Part shown: in pieces, positions 14,811-20,416 of the stretch
Layout of the letters: each line of letters starts with the position of its first letter
Numbering within the stretch: the first letter of the stretch is position 1
Assembly (NCBI GenBank): GCA_036480335.1
Contig: JAZGGH010000046.1
Coordinates: 1 to 20,416, forward strand
Direction of reading: 5' to 3'
From: JAZGER01 sp036480335
GTDB taxonomy: Bacteria; Pseudomonadota; Gammaproteobacteria; DSM-19610
DNA: 20,416 nucleotides
Notes under the pieces: model-generated
Seen by the model: only the letters and a program-made list of their open reading frames with translations
Database searches by the model: none
Told to the model about the DNA's origin: nothing
Translations under genes and position numbers: made by a program

Positions 14811-16028
14811 ATGAGAAGAGTCGTTGTTACAGGTATGGGAATCGTATCCAGTCTCGGCATTAATCAGGCAGAAGCTCTGGATTCCCTGAAAAATGAGAAA
14901 TCAGGTATTGTCCATAGCGACAAATATGAGGAACTCGGATTCCGCAGTCATGTTCATGGTGCTGTTGATATCGATCTGGATAGTATTATCCATCGAAAAT
15001 TGCGGCGCTTTATGGGCGACAGCGCCGGCTACAACTACATTGCTCTACAGGAAGCTATCGCCGATGCCAAACTTGAAGAGGATCAGATATCCAACCCACG
15101 CACGGGTCTGATTGCCGGCTCCGGTGGCACTTCGACTCAAAATGTCATGCTGGCCATTGATACCATGCGTGCAAAAAGCCCGAAAAAAGTCGGTCCGTTT
15201 ATGGTGCCTCGCACCATGGGCAGCACTAATTCTGCCTGCCTGTCGACCGCCTTCAAGATCAAAGGCGTTAACTATTCGATCAGTTCTGCCTGCTCCACCA
15301 GCGCCCATTGCATTGGCAACGGCTACGAACAGATTCAGATGGGCAAACAGGACATCGTCTTTGCGGGCGGTGGTGAAGAGTTGCATTGGTCACTGACCCT
15401 GCTGTTTGATGCCATGGGTGCACTATCTTCAAAGTACAATGACACACCGACCATTGCCTCAAGAGCCTACGATGCGGATCGTGATGGTTTTGTCATCGCT
15501 GGCGGCGGCGGCATGCTGGTGCTTGAAGAACTGGAACACGCGCAACAACGCGGTGCAACCATACATGCCGAACTTGTCGGTTATGGCGCAACTTCCGATG
15601 GCTACGATATGGTCCAGCCTTCTGGCGAAGGCGCTGTGCGTTGCATGCAACAGGCCATGGCGACTGTTGACACACCGATTGATTATATCAATGCCCATGG
15701 CACCAGCACTCCCGTAGGCGACACACGCGAACTGGAAGCGCTGCGCGAAGTCTTCGGTGATGCAGCACCGCCAATCAGCTCGACAAAATCGCTCAGTGGC
15801 CATTCACTGGGTGCAGCTGGCGTGCATGAAGCTGTATTTTCTCTACTGATGCTGAAAAATGATTTTCTCTGTGCCTCTGCCAATATCCAGACGATTGATC
15901 CGGCAGCCGAAAGCTTCCCAATTGTGCGTGAACGAAAAGACAATGCCGGGCTAACAACCGTTATGTCGAACAGCTTTGGCTTTGGCGGCACGAATGCAAC
16001 ATTGATCTTCAAACGGTTTGAAGGCTAG
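14811..16028 (+). CDS. fabB: 3-oxoacyl-ACP synthase I FabB
   Basis: The 405-residue condensing enzyme extends cis-3-decenoyl-ACP made by FabA and other acyl-ACPs. The Cys-His-His triad is visible: C161 (SSACSTSAH), H296 (NAHGTSTPVGD) and H331 (GHSLGAAG), with K326 nearby. The start MRRVVVTGMGIVSSLG and the end SNSFGFGGTNATLIFKRF are typical of FabB, whose length in E. coli is 406. It is cotranscribed with fabA, the standard gammaproteobacterial arrangement. Confidence 0.97.
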   Translation: MRRVVVTGMGIVSSLGINQAEALDSLKNEKSGIVHSDKYEELGFRSHVHGAVDIDLDSIIHRKLRRFMGDSAGYNYIALQEAIADAKLEEDQISNPRTGLIAGSGGTSTQNVMLAIDTMRAKSPKKVGPFMVPRTMGSTNSACLSTAFKIKGVNYSISSACSTSAHCIGNGYEQIQMGKQDIVFAGGGEELHWSLTLLFDAMGALSSKYNDTPTIASRAYDADRDGFVIAGGGGMLVLEELEHAQQRGATIHAELVGYGATSDGYDMVQPSGEGAVRCMQQAMATVDTPIDYINAHGTSTPVGDTRELEALREVFGDAAPPISSTKSLSGHSLGAAGVHEAVFSLLMLKNDFLCASANIQTIDPAAESFPIVRERKDNAGLTTVMSNSFGFGGTNATLIFKRFEG

Positions 16029-16058
16029 TTATCTGACAGACAACTACAAACAAGCTTT

Positions 16059-16081
16059 GCCGGGTTCACTACTAACCCGGC
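16059..16081. terminator. Hairpin between fabB and hrpA ends
   Basis: An 8-bp perfect stem (GCCGGGTT / AACCCGGC) with a 7-base loop lies 30 bases after the fabB stop, and its right arm overlaps the last codons of hrpA. Neither side has a clear T-tract, so it may act as a weak bidirectional terminator. Confidence 0.5.
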
Positions 16082-19000
16082 CACGCCTTGTCCAGCCGTT
16101 GTGGCGAAATTCTGATAGACGTTTTCAGACTCTGAGCAAATTCTGACACCCTCAGCTCTTCTATCCACCAGCGTATTTCCTCTAACTCCCGGTTATCCGG
16201 GGTTTTCTGCAATTGCTTTTCATAGCGAGACTGATACTGCTCAATCATGATACTGGCTGCCCGATCTTTCTGTTCTCGTTCGGGCAGTTTTTCCAGGCGC
16301 AACCGGGCTGCGTGTATAAAACGGTTGATATGCGGCAGCCAGGCTAAGGGTGTGGCACTGACAAAACCAGGATATACCAGTGCAGCAAGCTGCTCCTGTA
16401 TCTGTTTTGTTACAGCAAGGGAAGCAGGATTAATCGATCCCTTAAATAGCCGCTTAAGCTGGTGGTATTCGCCAATAGCGCTGGCCGAATAACAGGCAAT
16501 ACTATTAGCCATGCCCATCAACTCACCACGTTCGGATTCCAGACGCGCTATGAAAGCATCCTGACTGCGCAACAGTTCACCGCTGTGTAGAAACACTGCC
16601 TGCAGGATTGCCTGCATAATATCGTCACGTAACGCGTCACAGCCGCCTACAGAGGCAAACTGCAGGCACTGCTTATCAATCTCAGGCAAACTCCGGCGCA
16701 CATCCTTACAGGCACGCTTCAGATGCCATTCAAATAACCTTAACAAACCCGCTCGATGGGCACTTTCGGCTTTTAACTGATTATCATGCAGGCGTAAAAA
16801 CAACTTATCTCCATCAATGGTCACTGCCGGCCATGCACAAAGTTGAATACCTGCCGAATTAAATTCCACCACTTCCGGGATATCACCAAAATCCCAGCGC
16901 GTGATTTCGCGTTCCTGAAAATCAGCAACACTGATTTTATTCAGGCCAGTTACAACAGCATCAGCATGTCGTTGTTGTAACATTCTCAAATCACGACCTT
17001 CATCAATGCATTTGCCCTGTGCATCCATCAGGTAAAAATAGGCCTGTAGATGTGCAGGCAATTTCTCAGGTTTCCAGACATCGTTTGGCACTAGAAGGCC
17101 GGAGAGCCGTTGCAACTCTGTCTGCAGCTGTTCAATGATACTGCTCCGTTGTATTGCCTGTCTCTCAAACACAGCAAGAAAAGCCACGACAAAATCCGGT
17201 ACTGGCACAAAATGTCGCCGCCACTGTTTCGGCAAGGATTTGATCAACAATTCCACTTTCTCAGTCAACAGTCCTGGCACCAGCCAGTCAAAATCATTTG
17301 CCTTGAATTGGTTCAACGCCGCCAGGGGCATATCAATACCCAAACCGTCCGCCTGTTGTCCCGGAGTGAACTGATAACGAACTGGTAAACGGATACCCTG
17401 AATATCAAGATGATCCGGATATTGATCGACAGAAATTGCCGCCGCATCATGCTGCATAATTTGTTCTCTCTGCAGATGCAGCAACTCAGGCGTTTTCTGT
17501 TTTTGCTGCTTCCACCAGCGCTCAAAACTGGCACCACTGATCACATGATCGGGAATATTCCGATCAAAAAAGTCATACAGGGCATCTTCATCCGCGAGCA
17601 AATCCGGTCGTCTTGACTTTGATTCCAGCACACCCAACGAAGCCAGTAATTGTTTATTGTGTTCAGCAAAAACGGCACGACTCCGGTATTCCTGCAAAAC
17701 CAGCGCATGGCGGATAAACAGGGTTCGCGCCGCCTGACGATTGATCGGCCCATAGTGTATCTTGCGACGTAACACCACCGGCAAACCAAACAAACTAAGC
17801 TTTTCAAATGCCATAACCCGCGCACTGCGAATTGACCAGTGTTCATCCGAATAACTGCTTTTCAGTAACGGTTTCGCAATCATTTCAATCCATTCCGGTT
17901 TGATTGATGCTACCGTGCGCAGATAACGCTGGCTGGTTTCCACCCTTTCTGCCGCCAGCACCCATTTAGCCGTCGACTTCTTCAACACAGAGCCGGGAAA
18001 TATCCTGAACTTAAGATTACGCGCCGTCAGGTATTCCTTTTCTTCACCGAGCATCGCCACCTGCCCTAAAAAACCATGCAACAATGCCTGATGGATAGCC
18101 ATGTAGTCCGCTTCATTTTTCTGTTGCTGATAACCGAGAGATTTCATCAATGCGGACAACTGGCGATGAATATCCTGCCAGTCGCGCATACGCATATAAG
18201 CAATAAAATGTGCCTTGCACCATTTGCGCAATTTGTTTTGTGATAATGCAGCAGCCTGTTCCTGAAAAGCTCTCCACAACAACAGATAACCCATAAAATC
18301 AGAAGATTTGTGCTGAAACTGGAGATGCTTTTCATCAGCAACCTGGGCAAACTCCAGCGGCCGTTCGCGAGGATCTACAGACTCCAGTACGGCAACGATG
18401 ATCAGTATTTCGCTTAAACAATGGTACTCATTCGCAGCTAGCAGAATTCGGCCCAGCGCAGGATTGACAGGCAGATGAGCCAGTTCCTTGCCAATGGCTG
18501 TTAACGTATTATTTTCATCCAGTGCTCCGAGTTCCTGCAATAGACGATATCCATCACGGACATAGCGCGAATCAGGTGGATCAATGAAAGGAAAATCGGA
18601 CACCTCTCCCAACGACAAAGCTGTCATTTGTAATATCACTGCTGCCAGATCGGTACGCTGAATTTCCGGATCGGTAAATTCGGGTCGCTGATTGAAATCA
18701 TCTTCACTGTATAAACGAATACAAACACCCGCAGCCAAACGCCCACAACGGCCACTACGCTGGTTGGCCGATGCTCTTGAAATCGGCTCAATCGGCAATC
18801 GTTGCACCCGCGTGCGGTAGTTATAGCGGCTGATCCGGGCCACACCCGTATCGATCACATAATGAATACCCGGCACAGTCAAAGAGGTTTCAGCGACATT
18901 GGTCGCCAGCACCACGCGGCGTTTACTGTGTGCTCTGAATATCTGGTTTTGCCGCTCAGCCGATAATCGCCCGAACAAAGGCAAGATGTCATAACGCCCC

Positions 19001-19959
19001 TGCACATGTCTGGTCAATAAATCAGACAAATCACGAATATCCCGCTCTCCCGGTAGAAAAACCAGAATATCGCCAGAGCCAATGCGTTGCAGCTCATCAA
19101 CGGCATCGAGAATGCCCTGGTTACGATCACGATCTGTATTATCTGCATCACCTGCCAGCGGTCTATAACGTATTTCTACTGGCCAGGTTCTGCCCGATAC
19201 TTCAATGATCGGCGCATCATGGAAATGCTCGGAAAAACGCTGAGGATCAATGGTTGCTGAAGTAATAATAATTTTCAGATCCGAGCGTCGCTGCACCAAT
19301 TGGCGTAAATAGCCAAGCAGAAAATCAATGGTGAGACTACGTTCATGTGCCTCATCAATAATCAGCGTGTCATATTCCAGTAGATCAGGGTCTGAACGCG
19401 TCTCCGCCAACAGGATACCGTCAGTCATCACCTTGATGTAAGTTTCTGGCCGCAGTTTGTCTTCAAAACGAATTTTGTAACCCACCTCATGTCCGGGGCG
19501 AGTATGCAGTTCTTCAGCGATACGTGCCGCCAGACTTCTTGCCGCAATACGCCGCGGCTGGGTGTGACCTATCCGACCACGACAACCGCGTTCTATTTCC
19601 AGGCATAATTTGGGTAATTGAGTAGTTTTTCCAGAACCGGTTTCACCACAGAGTACGATGACCTGATGTTGACGAATCAGGTCAAGAATCTTTTCTCGCT
19701 GTTCAGTCACCGGTAACGATTCGGGGTATTCAGGAACAGGGCGTTGCTTTAATCGCAACTGAACTTGCTTTTGTGATCGCTCAATCTGCTCTTCGAGCTT
19801 TAGAATTTCCCGCTGCGCCGGTTGTTTTTTGTCCAGTCGTCCCTGAATTACCTCAAGTTTTCGCTGTAATCCCGGTAAATCGGCTGTTCTGCATTCTGTT
19901 AACAGTGGCTCCAGCGTCTTAACGAATGCACTGCCTGAAATATTTGATGTCATCGGCAT
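16072..19959 (-). CDS. hrpA: ATP-dependent RNA helicase HrpA
   Basis: The 1295-residue DEAH-box helicase matches E. coli HrpA (1300 residues). HrpA acts on mRNA and on stalled or collided ribosomes. Motif I is GETGSGKT (105-112), motif II DEAH (202-205, IIDEAHERS), motif III SAT (ITSATID), and motif VI QRSGRCGRLAAG. RecA-like domains are followed by the helicase-associated region and a long C-terminal domain typical of HrpA (DUF3418). A coiled N-terminal segment with EEQIERSQKQVQLRLKQR precedes the core. The ATG at 19959 gives MPMTSN; the second Met two codons later is an alternative. Upstream minus-strand transcription is blocked by two hairpins, so hrpA probably has its own promoter in 19960-20069. 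Confidence 0.97.
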   Translation of the reverse strand: MPMTSNISGSAFVKTLEPLLTECRTADLPGLQRKLEVIQGRLDKKQPAQREILKLEEQIERSQKQVQLRLKQRPVPEYPESLPVTEQREKILDLIRQHQVIVLCGETGSGKTTQLPKLCLEIERGCRGRIGHTQPRRIAARSLAARIAEELHTRPGHEVGYKIRFEDKLRPETYIKVMTDGILLAETRSDPDLLEYDTLIIDEAHERSLTIDFLLGYLRQLVQRRSDLKIIITSATIDPQRFSEHFHDAPIIEVSGRTWPVEIRYRPLAGDADNTDRDRNQGILDAVDELQRIGSGDILVFLPGERDIRDLSDLLTRHVQGRYDILPLFGRLSAERQNQIFRAHSKRRVVLATNVAETSLTVPGIHYVIDTGVARISRYNYRTRVQRLPIEPISRASANQRSGRCGRLAAGVCIRLYSEDDFNQRPEFTDPEIQRTDLAAVILQMTALSLGEVSDFPFIDPPDSRYVRDGYRLLQELGALDENNTLTAIGKELAHLPVNPALGRILLAANEYHCLSEILIIVAVLESVDPRERPLEFAQVADEKHLQFQHKSSDFMGYLLLWRAFQEQAAALSQNKLRKWCKAHFIAYMRMRDWQDIHRQLSALMKSLGYQQQKNEADYMAIHQALLHGFLGQVAMLGEEKEYLTARNLKFRIFPGSVLKKSTAKWVLAAERVETSQRYLRTVASIKPEWIEMIAKPLLKSSYSDEHWSIRSARVMAFEKLSLFGLPVVLRRKIHYGPINRQAARTLFIRHALVLQEYRSRAVFAEHNKQLLASLGVLESKSRRPDLLADEDALYDFFDRNIPDHVISGASFERWWKQQKQKTPELLHLQREQIMQHDAAAISVDQYPDHLDIQGIRLPVRYQFTPGQQADGLGIDMPLAALNQFKANDFDWLVPGLLTEKVELLIKSLPKQWRRHFVPVPDFVVAFLAVFERQAIQRSSIIEQLQTELQRLSGLLVPNDVWKPEKLPAHLQAYFYLMDAQGKCIDEGRDLRMLQQRHADAVVTGLNKISVADFQEREITRWDFGDIPEVVEFNSAGIQLCAWPAVTIDGDKLFLRLHDNQLKAESAHRAGLLRLFEWHLKRACKDVRRSLPEIDKQCLQFASVGGCDALRDDIMQAILQAVFLHSGELLRSQDAFIARLESERGELMGMANSIACYSASAIGEYHQLKRLFKGSINPASLAVTKQIQEQLAALVYPGFVSATPLAWLPHINRFIHAARLRLEKLPEREQKDRAASIMIEQYQSRYEKQLQKTPDNRELEEIRWWIEELRVSEFAQSLKTSIRISPQRLDKAWPG

Positions 19960-19966
19960 ATCTTAC

Positions 19967-20034
19967 CGGGTAATGTCGTTAATCTGAAAATAATTACCAC
20001 GACTGAAGAACGGGTAATACGACTTATCGGTAAG
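19967..20034. repeat. Repeated GGTAAT motifs upstream of hrpA
   Basis: CGGGTAAT occurs at 19967-19974 and 20011-20018, 44 bp apart, with an inverted ATTACC between them (19993-19998) and nearby CGAC/GTCG. A long-range inverted pair CTTACCG (19962-19968) and CGGTAAG (20028-20034) brackets the set. It may be an operator cluster for hrpA; nothing is recognised. Confidence 0.25.
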
Positions 20035-20069
20035 GCGCGAAAGGTGGGTATATTTTCAATCTTGACAAT

Positions 20070-20105
20070 CCATAAAAGCTCGGGATTCCTCCCGATCTTT
20101 TATGG
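20070..20105. terminator. Long bidirectional hairpin upstream of hrpA
   Basis: A 16-bp stem with one mismatch (left arm CCATAAAAGCTCGGGA) closes a TTCC loop. A-rich left and T-rich right arms make it capable of termination in both directions. On the minus strand it lies after the partial repeat-protein gene and before hrpA. Confidence 0.65.
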
Positions 20106-20117
20106 CACCTATATCAA

Positions 20118-20134
20118 AACAGGACTCTCCTGTT
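20118..20134 (-). terminator. Intrinsic terminator of the partial repeat-protein gene
   Basis: A perfect 7-bp stem (AACAGGA / TCCTGTT, loop of three) lies 13 bases beyond the minus-strand stop codon and is followed on that strand by TTTTGATAT. It forms a tandem pair with the longer hairpin at 20070-20105. Confidence 0.6.
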
Positions 20135-20147
20135 CAGGCTCCAAAAA

Positions 20148-20416
20148 TTACGAACGCATACGCAATATAATACGATGTAACTCACTGACACTGCTTGCTG
20201 CATTGATTTCGGCCAGGTAAGCATCATGCAACCCTTGCGAAAAACCTCTGGCTTCAAGAACGCCCAGCGCAACACTGCGTTTGTTATCGAACCGAGGATC
20301 ATTGCTCGGCGGTGGCGTGGTTACACCACTATCAGCACGCATCCGGACAATGATCGCATGCAGGGCACTGACACTGCCTGCCGCATTGATCTCCGTCAGA
20401 TAAGCATCGTGCAACC
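20148..20416 (-). CDS. 3' end of a protein with 61-residue repeats (partial)
   Basis: Only the last 89 or so residues are inside the window; the frame is open to the window edge, and the first Leu codon (TTG) is internal, not a start. The visible part has one full repeat of 61 residues and the beginning of a second: LHDAYLTEINAAGSVSALH recurs as LHDAYLAEINAASSVSELH, at a 183-bp DNA period. Between copies lies a Pro- and Asn-rich linker (VTTPPPSNDPRFDNKRS) and ALGVLEARGFSQG. Each unit is predicted to be three short helices. The family is not recognised; a loose resemblance to three-helix GA-type modules is noted without confidence. Function is unknown. Confidence 0.7.
   Translation of the reverse strand, partial: LHDAYLTEINAAGSVSALHAIIVRMRADSGVTTPPPSNDPRFDNKRSVALGVLEARGFSQGLHDAYLAEINAASSVSELHRIILRMRS

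Overview
The window looks like a chromosomal segment of a free-living gammaproteobacterium of moderate GC content. The fabA-fabB pair, cyaY, yajQ, typA/bipA, a full-length hrpA and a YihY/BrkB protein with a C-terminal extension all fit that class. I cannot place it to order or genus. There is no rRNA, tRNA, CRISPR array, phage, integrase or transposase gene. Apart from one small non-autonomous mobile element and one AT-rich lipoprotein-like gene, it is housekeeping DNA.

Layout. 1-2090: an HDOD-domain protein, then a minimal iron-sulfur operon of an IscR-type Rrf2 regulator and iscU, driven by a good type 1 IscR site and closed by a strong terminator. 2139-4834: a RibD-C-like reductase, a Nudix hydrolase, an AT-rich DUF2846-like envelope protein and a zinc-ribbon Nudix hydrolase. 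4838-7726: a PilZ protein (minus), a periplasmic chalcone-isomerase-like protein and typA. 7727-10440: a TlpA-like thioredoxin coupled to a small Cys-rich protein (minus), a secreted protein of unknown function (plus) and a YihY/BrkB membrane protein (minus). 10841-12560: an extremely basic pentad-repeat histone-H1-like protein with its own terminator, then a receiver protein with a degenerate GGDEF-like domain. 12557-12703: a MITE-like element between two convergent genes. 12699-16028: a DUF4442-like hotdog protein, yajQ, cyaY and fabAB. 16072-20416: hrpA and the 3' end of a gene encoding 61-residue repeats.

How genes relate. Iron-sulfur assembly recurs (iscR, iscU, cyaY), and so do domains linked to cyclic-di-GMP signalling (PilZ, YajQ, the degenerate GGDEF-like module). 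fabA and fabB together make unsaturated fatty acids. These groupings are scattered and do not form one operon.

Most notable observations. (1) The IscR homologue has none of the three cluster-ligating cysteines, yet its promoter carries a near-consensus type 1 site; iscU follows directly with no iscS or iscA. (2) The MITE-like element is flanked by CTAG copies, each of which supplies the TAG stop codon of one of two convergent genes. This suggests insertion into a shared CTAG stop overlap, with the duplication preserving both stops. (3) Convergent genes throughout the window end within a few bases of one another. (4) The basic protein is built from 23 consecutive five-residue units and uses only eight amino acid types. 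I found no clear evidence of an entirely new multi-gene system.
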